Notes: a model not told the origin generated them from the letters alone. A stretch of 64,000 bases of DNA from an uncultured Muribaculaceae bacterium (GCA_910587915.1 CAJUOB010000002.1:152339-216338), one strand, 5' to 3'; counted from the first letter of the stretch, positions 48,892-58,490 are shown. Made by a program: numbers and translations.

Positions 48892-51885
48892 ATGAACGAG
48901 GAACCGCTTAGCCGCATGATGCTGAAAGACACGTCGTTTCAGGCTCTGATGCAACACCGTATATTCAACGTGCTGCTCATAGCCTCGCCCTACGACGCCT
49001 TTATGATGGAGGAGGACGGCCGCGTGGAAGAACAGCTCTACAACGAGTATGTGGCCCTGAACCTCAGTTCACCACCGCGTGTCACACGTGTGTCGACTAT
49101 AACAGAAGCTCTTGAGGCGATGCGCCTTAAGGCTTTCGACATAGTGGTGGCTATGCCAGGAGGCGACATCTCCGAAACATTCGACGGCTCGGCACTTCTG
49201 AAAAAAGAGTTCCCCAATGTTCCTATCGTAGTACTCACACCATTCTCGAAGGAAGTGTCGCGACGCCTGGCGAACGAAAATCTCGACAATATCGACTACG
49301 TTTTCAGCTGGCTCGGCAACATGGATCTTCTCCTGGCCATAATAAAGCTACTTGAAGACAAACTGAACGTCGACGACATCACCGACGTCGGGGTGCAGAG
49401 CATACTTCTGGTCGAAGACTCGGTGCGCTTCTACTCGTCGGTGCTGCCGCACATCTACAAGTTCCTTCTGAAGCAATCGGTCATTTTCTCGACCGAGGCG
49501 CTCAACCAGCACGAACAGATGCTGCGAATGCGCGGACGCCCCAAGGTGATGCTTGCCCGAAACTACGAGGAAGCCGTGGCCCTCTACGAGCGCTACGGAC
49601 GCAACATGCTCGGAGTAATCAGCGACGTATCGTTCAACCGTAATGGGGAGAAAGACTCCAAAGCCGGTCTCCGGCTGGCCCGGTGGATAAGATCGCAGGA
49701 TCCATTCCTGCCGATAATCGTCGAATCGAGCGAATCGCAGAATTCTGTGGCCGTGCGCGGCTTCGGCGGCATTTTCATCGACAAAAATTCAAAGAAACTG
49801 CCCGTCGACCTTGGCGAGGCCATAATGAACAACTTCGGTTTCGGCGACTTCATTATCCGCGACCCGGCTACGGGCGAGCCGATAATGACCATCCGAAATC
49901 TGAAGGACATGCAGCAACGGGTATTCGACATCCCTGCAGAATCGCTGCTATACCATGCCTCGCGCAACGATATATCGCGTTGGCTCTACTCGCGTGCACT
50001 ATTCCCAATCGCCGATGTGGTGAAACAACATCATTTTGAGGAAATAGAGGAGGCCCCGGCTGTAAAGCAGCTGTTTTTCGACCTCATCGTGAAATACCGC
50101 AAGATGAAAAACCGCGGCGTCGTGGCTGTGTTCCAGAAAGACCGCTTCGACTACTACTCTAACTTCGCGCGCATAGGTCAGGGAAGCCTTGGCGGCAAAG
50201 GACGCGGCCTTGCATTCATCGACTCAATTATCAAGAAAAACCCGATATGCGATAATTTCGACGGACTCACCATATCGATACCACGCACAGTGGTGCTGTG
50301 CACCGATATATTCGATGAATTCATGTCGGTGAACAAGCTCTATCCGCTCGCACTCAGCGACGCGGCCGACGAAGATATCCTCAAGGCTTTTCTGGCGGCA
50401 AAATTGCCCGAAAGACTCTCCGACGACTTCGCCGCGCTCTTCGATGTGGTCGACAGGCCTTTTGCAGTGCGCAGTTCGAGTCTGCTCGAAGACTCTCACT
50501 ACCAGCCATTCGCCGGAATATACTCCACCTACATGGTGCCCTACACCACCGACCGCGACCGCCGCATGAAGTGGCTGCACGATGCCATAAAAGGCGTCTA
50601 CGCATCGGTGTTCTACTCCGCGAGCAAAGTCTACATGACCGCTACCAGCAACGTCATCGACCAGGAGAAGATGGCTGTGATCATACAGGAAGTTATCGGC
50701 GAAGACCACGGCGGCTACTACTTCCCGTCGTTCTCCGGCGTAGGACGGTCGCTCAACTACTATCCCCTCGGCGACGAACAGCCCGAGGACGGTGTGGCCG
50801 AAATAGCCATAGGCTTGGGTAAATATATTGTCGACGGAGGCCGGGGACTGCGATTCTCGCCCCTGCATCCGGCTCACACCTTGCAGACATCGACACTCGA
50901 GCTGGCTCTGCGCGATACTCAGACATCGCTCTTCGCCATGGAACAGAAGCCCGACGCCGACTTCACCGTGAATGTCGACGAAGGAGCATCCCTGGTGAAG
51001 AAGCAGATACGCGACTTCGCCAATACCGGAGCGCTCAAGTATATGGTTTCGACCTACGATGCCTACAACGGCATGCTCAAGGACTACGAGGACGGCAAAG
51101 GACGCCGAGTAGTCACTTTTGCCAATATTCTCCGCGACAAAGTGCTGCCGCTTGCCGATGCCATCCATTTCATGCTTGCCGAAGGCCAGACGGCCATGCA
51201 ACGCCCGGTGGAAATCGAATTTGCCGGCAATATATGCCCCACCCGAGGCGAGAACGGTATCGGCGGCCACCTCTACTGGCTCCAGATCCGGCCTATTATC
51301 GACAGAAAACAACTGATTTCCGATGAAGTGCTCGACCGCCCCGACAGCGAGCTCATACTCCGCACCGACACAGCCCTTGGCAATGGCATGATAGAAGGCG
51401 TCCGCACCATCGTGTATGTCAAGCCCGACGCATTCGATTCCCTCGCCACACCATCGCTGGCCCTCTCGGTGGCAAAGATCAACGAAGAGATGACTGCCCG
51501 CGGCGAAGGATACATCCTCATCGGTCCGGGACGCTGGGGAACATCCGATCCAGCCCTCGGCATACCGGTGAAATGGGCCGACATATCGTCGGCTAAGGTG
51601 ATTGTAGAAGCTGCAGCCGGCAACTACCGCATAGAGCCGAGTCAAGGCACACACTTTTTCCAGAACCTCACCTCTTTCGGCGTGGGATATTTCACAGTCG
51701 ACTCAAGGGCCGGCTCGGGATACTACGACAGCGCCTACCTCGACTCGCTGCCGGCCGACTATGAAGACCGCCACATACGAATAGTTCGCTTTAAATCGCC
51801 GCTCGCAATCGCCATAAACGGCCGTTCGGGTCTCGGCACCGTTCAAAAACCGGATTTACAAAACGATTCAACTGACATAGAATGA
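48892..51885 (+). CDS. Double receiver-like plus PPDK_N (pyruvate/PEP-binding ATP-grasp) protein
   Basis: 997 residues. Residues about 25-150 and 165-315 have the shape of response-regulator receivers (FDIVVAMPGGDI; VQSILLVEDSVRFYSSVLPH and MLGVISDVSFNRNGEKDSKA). A PPDK_N ATP-grasp region begins near 425: GQGSLGGKGRGLAFIDSI, RPFAVRSSSLLEDSHYQPFA, IGEDHGGYYFPSFSGVGRS. The phosphohistidine domain and the PEP-binding barrel of PEP synthase are absent; a different C-terminal region follows (GEGYILIGPGRWGTSDPALG). So it is not PpsA. A signalling ATP-dependent phosphotransferase is one option. Its stop overlaps the coiled-coil gene start. Confidence 0.85.
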   Translation: MNEEPLSRMMLKDTSFQALMQHRIFNVLLIASPYDAFMMEEDGRVEEQLYNEYVALNLSSPPRVTRVSTITEALEAMRLKAFDIVVAMPGGDISETFDGSALLKKEFPNVPIVVLTPFSKEVSRRLANENLDNIDYVFSWLGNMDLLLAIIKLLEDKLNVDDITDVGVQSILLVEDSVRFYSSVLPHIYKFLLKQSVIFSTEALNQHEQMLRMRGRPKVMLARNYEEAVALYERYGRNMLGVISDVSFNRNGEKDSKAGLRLARWIRSQDPFLPIIVESSESQNSVAVRGFGGIFIDKNSKKLPVDLGEAIMNNFGFGDFIIRDPATGEPIMTIRNLKDMQQRVFDIPAESLLYHASRNDISRWLYSRALFPIADVVKQHHFEEIEEAPAVKQLFFDLIVKYRKMKNRGVVAVFQKDRFDYYSNFARIGQGSLGGKGRGLAFIDSIIKKNPICDNFDGLTISIPRTVVLCTDIFDEFMSVNKLYPLALSDAADEDILKAFLAAKLPERLSDDFAALFDVVDRPFAVRSSSLLEDSHYQPFAGIYSTYMVPYTTDRDRRMKWLHDAIKGVYASVFYSASKVYMTATSNVIDQEKMAVIIQEVIGEDHGGYYFPSFSGVGRSLNYYPLGDEQPEDGVAEIAIGLGKYIVDGGRGLRFSPLHPAHTLQTSTLELALRDTQTSLFAMEQKPDADFTVNVDEGASLVKKQIRDFANTGALKYMVSTYDAYNGMLKDYEDGKGRRVVTFANILRDKVLPLADAIHFMLAEGQTAMQRPVEIEFAGNICPTRGENGIGGHLYWLQIRPIIDRKQLISDEVLDRPDSELILRTDTALGNGMIEGVRTIVYVKPDAFDSLATPSLALSVAKINEEMTARGEGYILIGPGRWGTSDPALGIPVKWADISSAKVIVEAAAGNYRIEPSQGTHFFQNLTSFGVGYFTVDSRAGSGYYDSAYLDSLPADYEDRHIRIVRFKSPLAIAINGRSGLGTVQKPDLQNDSTDIE

Positions 51886-53204
51886 GTTTTCTCGACAGCA
51901 TGCGCCGACTCTTCGGCATGGACACCGACTATAATACCGATGAAATGCACGACCAGCATTTGCTCAGCGACGGCACTTCCGACGAGCCTACCGACAACGA
52001 GCGCTCCGAAGAATGCCCCCAGCCCGTGGCCGCAGTCGAAGGTCTGCTGGAACTGCCCACTCGCCCCGTCGTAGACCCCGACATGAAATCGAAGATATTC
52101 GAAGGGGTGGTGGCTATATTCAACGAGGCGCTCCCCGATTTTCTTCGCCACAGTGTCGACCCGCAGCGTCAGAGCGCACTTATAGCCGAAAGCCTCGACA
52201 AGTCGCTTATCGAATATCTCGATTCTCTTTCAAGCGAGGCTGCAAACTATGCCGAAGCCATGCTCAAGAACGCTGCCGACAACGCCAAGCGCGAAGCCGA
52301 CCGGCTGCGCCGCGAAATGGAAAACCTCGAGCAGCAACGCACATCGCTGCGCGAACAGCAGCTCAGCGCCGAGCGTCGCCGTCGTGCCCTTGCCGACCGC
52401 GTGCAGGATCTCGAGGCTCAGCTCGCATCGGCTGAGGCCGAGCGCGAGCAGTTCGACCTCGAGAAAAAGAGCATGCTCAACAAAATAAAACTTGCCGACG
52501 TACAGCCTGGTATAATCGAAGACCTGCAGCGCGAGATAGAACGCCTCCGCAACGACCAGACAGCACCACAGCCCGACACCGCCACTGTCGATGCTCTCAG
52601 CACCGAACTCGAGGAAACACGTGCCAAGCTTGAGGAAATGAGCGCTCGTCTCGAAGAAACAGCCGCCGCACTCGAAAACGCAAACAATGCGCTTGACCAG
52701 CAGAAAGAGCAGGCCGAAAACAGCCAAGGCATGTACAACGACATGCAGCATCAGCTCGTGGAAGAACGCGAAGCCCGCGTCAAGGCTGAACAAGAGGTCG
52801 CTGAAGCGCGCAAAATATATGAATCTGTAATCGAAATGCAGAAACAGATGCAACAGGTCGAAGTCATGATTCAGAAACGCGACGACCGTATAGCCAGGCT
52901 TAAATCCACGAACAAAAAACTCAAAGAGGAACTTGCCGAACTCCGCGAGGAGCTCGCCTCAAACCCCAAGCACCTCGACGGCGGTCTTTTCGATTTAATC
53001 GAAGATGAACCCGAAATACATCCATCGGCCGAAGAGGAAGCCGCCATGGCATCGCTCGAAGATGATTTCGAATGTCCCGATTGGTTCGTGTCGCAGCCGG
53101 CCCCGGGCGAAGGAAGTCTGCGTGTGTCGGATGAGCCCTTCGGCTACACACCACCCGTGCGCAAGCCCACACCCGAGAACGACGCCCAACTGTTGTTATT
53201 CTAA
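51882..53204 (+). CDS. Long coiled-coil protein coupled to the PPDK_N protein
   Basis: 440 residues. An acidic N-terminus and a helical domain (KIFEGVVAIFNEALPDFLRH) precede a coiled coil from about 120 to 365, very rich in Glu, Ala, Gln, Leu and Arg (EAEREQFDLEKKSMLNKIKL). The tail is acidic with FECPDWFVSQPAPGEGSL. No known family. It begins within the last codons of the PPDK_N gene (ATGA), which strongly suggests they act together. It may be a scaffold for the large enzyme. A small two-helix protein gene follows 10 nt downstream. Confidence 0.8.
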   Translation: MSFLDSMRRLFGMDTDYNTDEMHDQHLLSDGTSDEPTDNERSEECPQPVAAVEGLLELPTRPVVDPDMKSKIFEGVVAIFNEALPDFLRHSVDPQRQSALIAESLDKSLIEYLDSLSSEAANYAEAMLKNAADNAKREADRLRREMENLEQQRTSLREQQLSAERRRRALADRVQDLEAQLASAEAEREQFDLEKKSMLNKIKLADVQPGIIEDLQREIERLRNDQTAPQPDTATVDALSTELEETRAKLEEMSARLEETAAALENANNALDQQKEQAENSQGMYNDMQHQLVEEREARVKAEQEVAEARKIYESVIEMQKQMQQVEVMIQKRDDRIARLKSTNKKLKEELAELREELASNPKHLDGGLFDLIEDEPEIHPSAEEEAAMASLEDDFECPDWFVSQPAPGEGSLRVSDEPFGYTPPVRKPTPENDAQLLLF

Positions 53205-53214
53205 TATATTATAT

Positions 53215-53364
53215 ATGTTGACAAAAAAGAAGACAATCAATGCGTGCTCCATCATCCTTTTTGCATGTGCCCTTATATTCTGGCTTTGCGCCATCGACAC
53301 TATTATAGCTGCATGTTTTGCTGCCGCCGGATTTGTTTTCTTTGTAATACCCGATAACAAATAA
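53215..53364 (+). CDS. Small two-helix membrane protein, 49 residues
   Basis: From ATG 53215: MLTKKKTINACSIILFACAL, then WLCAIDTIIAACFAAAGFVF and a charged end. A basic N-terminus and two hydrophobic helices (about 10-25 and 26-43) form a simple hairpin in the inner membrane. It is 10 nt after the coiled-coil gene and just before a terminator, so it is the last gene of that operon. No family recognised. Confidence 0.6.
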   Translation: MLTKKKTINACSIILFACALIFWLCAIDTIIAACFAAAGFVFFVIPDNK

Positions 53365-53368
53365 AACG

Positions 53369-53401
53369 ACAGAGCCGAACGAGAAAGTCCGGCTCTGTTA
53401 T
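53369..53401. terminator. Rho-independent terminator
   Basis: ACAGAGCCG (53369-53377) pairs with CGGCTCTGT (53390-53398). A modest T-rich end follows. It lies between the PPDK_N operon and the convergent lipoprotein gene. Confidence 0.8.
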
Positions 53402-53416
53402 TGTATTGTCCATTCA

Positions 53417-54031
53417 TTACTTACGGTACTGCGGTTCAAGAGGCACGGGGAATCGCGAGAAGAGAGTCTGCACGGCCTCGGCTATACCCTTGAGGTTTCG
53501 GAACTGCGACTGTCCGTTTTCGAGTATGGTGGCAACCGATGCGGAGTATAGAGGCACTTTCTTGTCGATATTCACCACATCCATGGTCAGAACGCCCTCT
53601 TTGTAGATACCGGTAATCACCTGAGCATTGGCATAGTAGTTAGCCCAATAGTTGGCTCGCGGATACATGAAGAAAGGATAGTACCCATTGTAGTACGGAC
53701 CCGAATATGGAGTATAACCCGGAGGAAGTGCCGGAGCGGTATCGATTTCCCTATGCACTGTAAGTCCGATGTTGATGAGCAAGGGCGACGAGGGATCTTC
53801 CTTGAAACCACGTTCAAGCATCTGCTCACGGATGGCGGCCGCAATATTATAGTACGTCACCATTTCCATACCGGGTGGCAGACGGTTGCCATCAGCGGGA
53901 GTTACAATGCGGAAAGTGGAATAGTCGGCGAGATCGGCATTGTTGTATGTCTCGCTATTGACAAGTGCAAAAGGACTGCACGAGGCCATAAGGACGGCCA
54001 CAGCAGCAAGGATGAAGAGATATTTTTTCAT
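53417..54031 (-). CDS. DUF4136-type lipoprotein
   Basis: 204 residues from ATG 54031 (MKKYLFILAAVAVLMASC, lipobox Cys18). Pattern LADYSTFRIVTPADG and YNIAAAIREQMLERGFKEDP, then LLINIGLTVHREIDTAPALP, a Tyr/Pro/Gly-rich middle (GYTPYSGPYYNGYYPFF) and YKEGVLTMDVVNIDKKVPLY. That order is typical of DUF4136 lipoproteins of Bacteroidota, of unknown function. It should be membrane-anchored in the periplasm. It lies 52 nt from cdaA on the same strand. Confidence 0.87.
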   Translation of the reverse strand: MKKYLFILAAVAVLMASCSPFALVNSETYNNADLADYSTFRIVTPADGNRLPPGMEMVTYYNIAAAIREQMLERGFKEDPSSPLLINIGLTVHREIDTAPALPPGYTPYSGPYYNGYYPFFMYPRANYWANYYANAQVITGIYKEGVLTMDVVNIDKKVPLYSASVATILENGQSQFRNLKGIAEAVQTLFSRFPVPLEPQYRK

Positions 54032-54082
54032 GATTCGGAGAATTTCTTTGCTTAGAAACACTCCGCAAATGCCAAAAGTTCG

Positions 54083-54865
54083 CTATTTAGAGGCGATTAT
54101 AGCTATGGCGTTAAGCCTGTGTTCGAGCTCTGTAGTGCTCAGACGGGTGGCCAGTTTACCTCTGTGAGCCACCGATATATTTCCTGTTTCTTCCGACACC
54201 ACTATCGCCACGGCATCGGTAGCCTGGGCTATACCGAGAGCCGAACGGTGACGCAGACCGAGCGTGCGCGGCACATCGCTGTCGTGACTCACCGGCAGAA
54301 TACATCCGGCCGACACAAGGCGACCATGCGCCACAATCAGAGCACCGTCGTGAAGCGGCGAATTCTTGAAGAAAATATTCTCTATCAACCGGGTGTTGAT
54401 ATTGGCATCTATCATGTCGCCCGACTTGGCATAGTTGTCGAGCGGCACGGTCTGCTCTATCACAATCAAGGCACCGGTCTTGCTCTTCGACATGCTCATG
54501 CACGCATAGACTATAGGCATGACCCATGCCAGGGCCTCACTGTCGAGATCTTCCTTGTGATGATGGAACAGATTCGACAGGAAGCGCAGACGCCTGTGCG
54601 AACCCAGCTCAACAAGGAAACGCTTGATAGGCTCCTGGAATATTATGACCAGAATAATCAGGCCGATGGCCATGAAGCGGTCGAGAATAGTGCCTATGAG
54701 CCTCATGTTGAATATTTCGGAAGCAAGCACCCACAGAATTATGAAAGCGAGCACACCATAGAAAATATTGATGGTGCCCGACTCCTTCATGAGCCTGTAG
54801 ATGTAATAGAGCAATACGGCGAAAAGCAGTATGTCGATTATGTCCTTTATTCCGAATTCAAACAT
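54083..54865 (-). CDS. cdaA: Diadenylate cyclase CdaA
   Basis: 260 residues with three N-terminal membrane helices (about 8-25, 33-50, 64-80) and a cytoplasmic DAC domain. Catalytic motifs are Asp173-Gly-Ala in NSPLHDGALIVAHGRL and Arg205-His-Arg in GLRHRSALGIAQATDA. It makes c-di-AMP from two ATP. c-di-AMP usually controls potassium transport and osmolyte uptake through RCK-type proteins. The gene sits 12 nt after folP in the typA-folP-cdaA operon. Confidence 0.97.
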   Translation of the reverse strand: MFEFGIKDIIDILLFAVLLYYIYRLMKESGTINIFYGVLAFIILWVLASEIFNMRLIGTILDRFMAIGLIILVIIFQEPIKRFLVELGSHRRLRFLSNLFHHHKEDLDSEALAWVMPIVYACMSMSKSKTGALIVIEQTVPLDNYAKSGDMIDANINTRLIENIFFKNSPLHDGALIVAHGRLVSAGCILPVSHDSDVPRTLGLRHRSALGIAQATDAVAIVVSEETGNISVAHRGKLATRLSTTELEHRLNAIAIIASK

Positions 54866-54877
54866 GGAGAGCGTTTT

Positions 54878-55732
54878 TTATATGGTTATAGCAGAATCTT
54901 TAGCACATACCACAGCGACCGCAGCTACGGCTTCGGCCACATCGTGCACACGGAGTATGGACGCACCACGCTCGAGAGCGAGCACGTTGACGGCCGTCGT
55001 GGCGGCCACCATTGCCTCCGGTGCAACGCCGGGCAGCCGCGACAGCATCGACTTGCGCGACATTCCGGCAAGAACAGGCATGCCAAGGCCACACAGCGAA
55101 TCGAGTGCGCCAAGCAGGCGATAGTTCTGCTCCAGAGTCTTTGCAAAGCCGAATCCGGGATCGAGGATCACATCGGCCACACCCATAGCGTGCAGTTCGG
55201 CAGCCCTACGGCTAAGATAGGACCAAACATCGGCCGCCACATCTTCATAGTCGGTAAGGCTTTGCATAGTGGCCGGGGTGCCACGCATATGCATCAGCAC
55301 ATAGGGGCAACCAAGCTCGGCAACAGTAGTGAACATGGCCGGGTCGAGCTCTCCGCCGGAAATATCGTTGACAATATCCGCGCCACACCCCACAGCCGCT
55401 TTCGCCACAGAAGCCCGGAACGTATCGACGGAAATCAACACGTCGGGCCCCACTTCGGCACGAACAGCCTCGACACCAGCACATAAGCGGCGGCATTCCT
55501 CTTCCTCGGGCACATCGTCGGCGCCGGGGCGCGAGGAATATGCACCGAGGTCGAGCATAGTCGCGCCGGCATCGACCATGGAGCGGGCCGTACGGGCGGC
55601 ATCAGCCGGATCTATATGGCGTGAAGCTGCGTGAAAGGAGTCGGTGGTGAGATTTATTATACCCATCACCACCGGCCGGTCGAACTCACACAGCCGACCT
55701 TTCACATTGAGACTGAACGGAGTGAAACTCAC
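54878..55732 (-). CDS. folP: Dihydropteroate synthase
   Basis: 284 residues. The two DHPS signatures are present: VMGIINLTTDSFHAASRHID and LDLGAYSSRPGADDVPEEEE, plus ADIVNDISGG and GFGFAKTLEQNYRLL. It joins p-aminobenzoate to dihydropterin pyrophosphate in folate synthesis and is the sulfonamide target. Start overlaps the typA stop (ATGA), and cdaA follows, an order I recall from several Bacteroidota. Confidence 0.95.
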   Translation of the reverse strand: MSFTPFSLNVKGRLCEFDRPVVMGIINLTTDSFHAASRHIDPADAARTARSMVDAGATMLDLGAYSSRPGADDVPEEEECRRLCAGVEAVRAEVGPDVLISVDTFRASVAKAAVGCGADIVNDISGGELDPAMFTTVAELGCPYVLMHMRGTPATMQSLTDYEDVAADVWSYLSRRAAELHAMGVADVILDPGFGFAKTLEQNYRLLGALDSLCGLGMPVLAGMSRKSMLSRLPGVAPEAMVAATTAVNVLALERGASILRVHDVAEAVAAVAVVCAKDSAITI

Positions 55733-57528
55733 GAGCGGTTTGCGCGCTTGCGCTCAGTTTCGTCGAGAATAATCTTGCGCAGACGGATATGGTGGGGGGT
55801 CACTTCCACATATTCATCTTCCTTTATATACTCGAGAGCTTCCTCGAGGCTGAAAACCACCGGCGGAACAATACGGGCCTTATCGTCGGCGCCCGACGCA
55901 CGCATGTTGGTGAGTTTCTTGCTCTTGGTCACATTCACGGGAATATCGTTGTCCTTGGCATTCTCGCCCACAACCTGACCGGCATATACTTCTTCCTGAG
56001 GGAAGATGAAGAAGCGGCCGCGGTCCTGCAGCTTATCGATGGCATAGGCATAGGCAGTACCGGCCTCAATGGCAATGAGCGAACCATTGGTACGACGCTC
56101 TATATCGCCCTTCCATGGCTGATAGTCGAGGAAACGATGGGCCATAATAGCCTCGCCACCCGACGCTGTGAGCACATTGCTTCGCAGACCGATGATACCT
56201 CGCGAAGGAATCTGGAATTCGAGCTGGGCGCGGTCGTTCTTTGTAGTCATGGCCACGAGATCGCCCTTACGGCGGGTTACCATATCGATCATTTTCGACG
56301 AGAATTCCTCGGGCACATTGATGGTGAGCAGTTCCATAGGCTCGCATTTGCGGCCGTCGATTTCCTTGATAATAACCTGAGGCTGACCCACCTGAAGCTC
56401 ATAACCCTCGCGACGCATGGTCTCGATAAGCACCGAGAGATGGAGCACGCCTCGACCGAATACGGTCCACACGTCTTCTTTCTCGCCTTTCTGCACACGC
56501 AATGCAAGATTGCGGTCGAGCTCGGCCGTGAGGCGGTCGCCGATATGGCGCGATGTCACATACTTGCCGTCGCGGCCGAAGAAAGGACTGTCGTTGATGG
56601 TAAATGTCATCGACATGGTAGGCTCGTCGATAGCTATACGGGGAAGCGCCTCGGGATTCTCGACAGCAGCGATGGTATCGCCGATTTCGAAGCCCTCGAT
56701 ACCCACGAGAGCACAAATATCGCCGTTCTCCACGCGCTCCACTTTCTTACGGCCCATGCCTTCGAATGTGTGGAGTTCCTTTATACGCTGCTTCACAACA
56801 GAGCCGTCGCGGCGGCACAGCGCTATTTCCTGACCCTCGCGGAGCTCACCACGGTGCACACGGCCTATGGCTATACGGCCCACATACTTCGAGAAATCGA
56901 GCGATGTGATGAGCATCTGGGCATCGCCGGGATTTTCCTCCGGTCCGGGGATATGCTCGATAATGGTGTCGAGCAACGGCAGGATGTTGTCGGTAGGAGC
57001 CTTATAGTCTTCGCTCATCCAGCCCTGCTTGGCCGAACCGTAGAGGGTGGGGAAATCGAGCTGTTCCTCGGTGGCATCGAGCGAGAACATGAGGTCGAAC
57101 ACCATCTCCTGCACTTCCTCGGGGCGGCAGTTGGGCTTGTCGACCTTATTGATAACAACCACGGGCTTCAGACCCATCTCGATGGCTTTCTGGAGCACGA
57201 AGCGTGTCTGCGGCATCGGGCCTTCGAAGGCATCGACCAACAGCAGACAGCCATCGGCCATGTTGAGCACACGCTCCACCTCACCGCCGAAGTCGGCGTG
57301 TCCCGGGGTGTCTATTATATTTATCTTATATCCTTTGTAATCTATGGAAACGTTTTTCGACAGAATCGTTATGCCGCGCTCGCGCTCGAGGTCGTTGTTG
57401 TCGAGAATGAGTTCTCCGGCATTCTGGTTCTCTCTGAAAAGATGGCCCGCAAGGAGCATTTTGTCGACCAATGTGGTTTTACCGTGGTCTACATGCGCAA
57501 TAATTGCGATGTTACGTACTTTCTGCAT
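55729..57528 (-). CDS. typA: TypA/BipA ribosome-associated GTPase
   Basis: 599 residues from ATG 57528 (MQKVRNIAIIAHVDHGKTTL). G1 AHVDHGKTT, G3 DTPGHADFGGEVER, G4 NKVDKP are intact. EF-Tu domain II and EF-G-like domains III and V follow, then the TypA C-terminal domain. It binds ribosomes under stress and cold. A TAATTTTG box (57562-57569, minus) is its likely -7. First gene of the operon with folP and cdaA. Confidence 0.97.
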   Translation of the reverse strand: MQKVRNIAIIAHVDHGKTTLVDKMLLAGHLFRENQNAGELILDNNDLERERGITILSKNVSIDYKGYKINIIDTPGHADFGGEVERVLNMADGCLLLVDAFEGPMPQTRFVLQKAIEMGLKPVVVINKVDKPNCRPEEVQEMVFDLMFSLDATEEQLDFPTLYGSAKQGWMSEDYKAPTDNILPLLDTIIEHIPGPEENPGDAQMLITSLDFSKYVGRIAIGRVHRGELREGQEIALCRRDGSVVKQRIKELHTFEGMGRKKVERVENGDICALVGIEGFEIGDTIAAVENPEALPRIAIDEPTMSMTFTINDSPFFGRDGKYVTSRHIGDRLTAELDRNLALRVQKGEKEDVWTVFGRGVLHLSVLIETMRREGYELQVGQPQVIIKEIDGRKCEPMELLTINVPEEFSSKMIDMVTRRKGDLVAMTTKNDRAQLEFQIPSRGIIGLRSNVLTASGGEAIMAHRFLDYQPWKGDIERRTNGSLIAIEAGTAYAYAIDKLQDRGRFFIFPQEEVYAGQVVGENAKDNDIPVNVTKSKKLTNMRASGADDKARIVPPVVFSLEEALEYIKEDEYVEVTPHHIRLRKIILDETERKRANRS

Positions 57529-57657
57529 AAATAAGTCTGCGACTATATCTGTTTCAAACTGCAAAATTAGCTAAAAATTACGAAACATCCCCCACCTTTC
57601 CCGATTTTCAGTCTAAAGTATTCTTCAAAGCCAAAGAACCTCGGCATCGATAAAATC

Positions 57658-57771
57658 CTACACACAGTTTTCACCAACGCCATCGGCACTAAGCGCAGAT
57701 ACCTCGACCCGATTCCACTCTGGCTCCAAATCCACCCGAAGCACATATGCTCCTATTGCCGCCGAAGCCAT
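57658..57771 (-). CDS. Possible 37-residue peptide similar to NVEALA-type peptides
   Basis: ATG at 57771 opens MASAAIGAYVLRVDLEPEWN and the frame ends in VEVSALSADGVGENCV. Two hydrophobic codons more lie upstream in frame behind a TTG. A short hydrophobic N-terminus followed by Val-Glu-x-x-Ala-Leu-x-Ala and a Cys-containing end recalls the NVEALA family, secreted peptides of Bacteroidales. The leader looks truncated, so it may be a remnant. Same strand as the secreted proteins upstream. The rest of 57570-57804 has nothing recognisable. Confidence 0.3.
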   Translation of the reverse strand: MASAAIGAYVLRVDLEPEWNRVEVSALSADGVGENCV

Positions 57772-57804
57772 TAAAAATATGACTGGCAATATTTGTTATG
57801 TCTT

Positions 57805-58431
57805 TCATGGATATATGTATTCGGGTGGTGATACTTTTAAGTTCCCAATTAACTCAATCCTTGTAGAGGATTCTATTCTTTTAATAGGTCTGAAACCAGG
57901 CATATACTTCTCCATTGGGGTATCCTTTAGCCAACGCAGGCCCCAATCATATATACCCCTATAGATAAGTTTGTCTTCTTTTATATCGAAAAACCAACTG
58001 CAACAATTATCATTTGTCCCAATAAGAGTATCCGCCTGAAAGCATATCGTATGCCCTCGTTTTTTATTTATATATCTGCTATCGGCACTAGCCTCTATAA
58101 TGACTCTTACACCGTCGACAAACATTGCATAATAGTTGTTTATATCAGATGCAAATATTGGTTCATCCAATTCACTTTCATCATTCATATAAACAGTCAC
58201 AAGCGCAGCAGTTGGATTATTGGCAGAATCATATTCACCTAATGTCACATATATTCTATCATAATCCTTATTGCCGTGATGCGATTTATATATAGGGAAG
58301 ATTACCGATTTCAGAAAATCCATCATCTGAGGAAACTCCAAATCAGCATACGGTACACAACTAATCACACGCTCAGCATTTGCATGAAGCGACATCATGA
58401 ATAAAATCAAAAATAAAATCTTTCTTATCAT
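57805..58431 (-). CDS. Secreted protein of unknown function
   Basis: 208 residues, signal peptide MIRKILFLILFMMSLHANA. The mature part has DRIYVTLGEYDSANNPTAAL, GHTICFQADTLIGTNDNCCS and ends in SPPEYIYP. No family recognised; Cys residues could form disulfides. It is the last of three secreted-protein genes of similar AT-rich composition, 60 nt after the previous one. Periplasmic or exported. Possibly a host-interaction or defence-like cassette, but sequence alone does not say. Confidence 0.7.
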   Translation of the reverse strand: MIRKILFLILFMMSLHANAERVISCVPYADLEFPQMMDFLKSVIFPIYKSHHGNKDYDRIYVTLGEYDSANNPTAALVTVYMNDESELDEPIFASDINNYYAMFVDGVRVIIEASADSRYINKKRGHTICFQADTLIGTNDNCCSWFFDIKEDKLIYRGIYDWGLRWLKDTPMEKYMPGFRPIKRIESSTRIELIGNLKVSPPEYIYP

Positions 58432-58490
58432 TAGCGTACGAGATTAAAGAGTTGAGCTAAATAAGGCCAGTCAATCCACTAACATACTTT

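Noticed and set aside
50224..51654. 476-codon frame on the minus strand opposite the PPDK_N gene
   Set aside because: Antisense shadow; no motif, and the plus strand gene is continuous and conserved.
54119..55486. 455-codon frame on the plus strand across cdaA and folP
   Set aside because: It runs across two real genes on the opposite strand and encodes His/Arg-rich sequence without domains.
55789..57534. 581-codon open frame on the plus strand opposite typA
   Set aside because: Antisense to a fully conserved GTPase; translated sequence is His/Glu/Leu rich without a domain.
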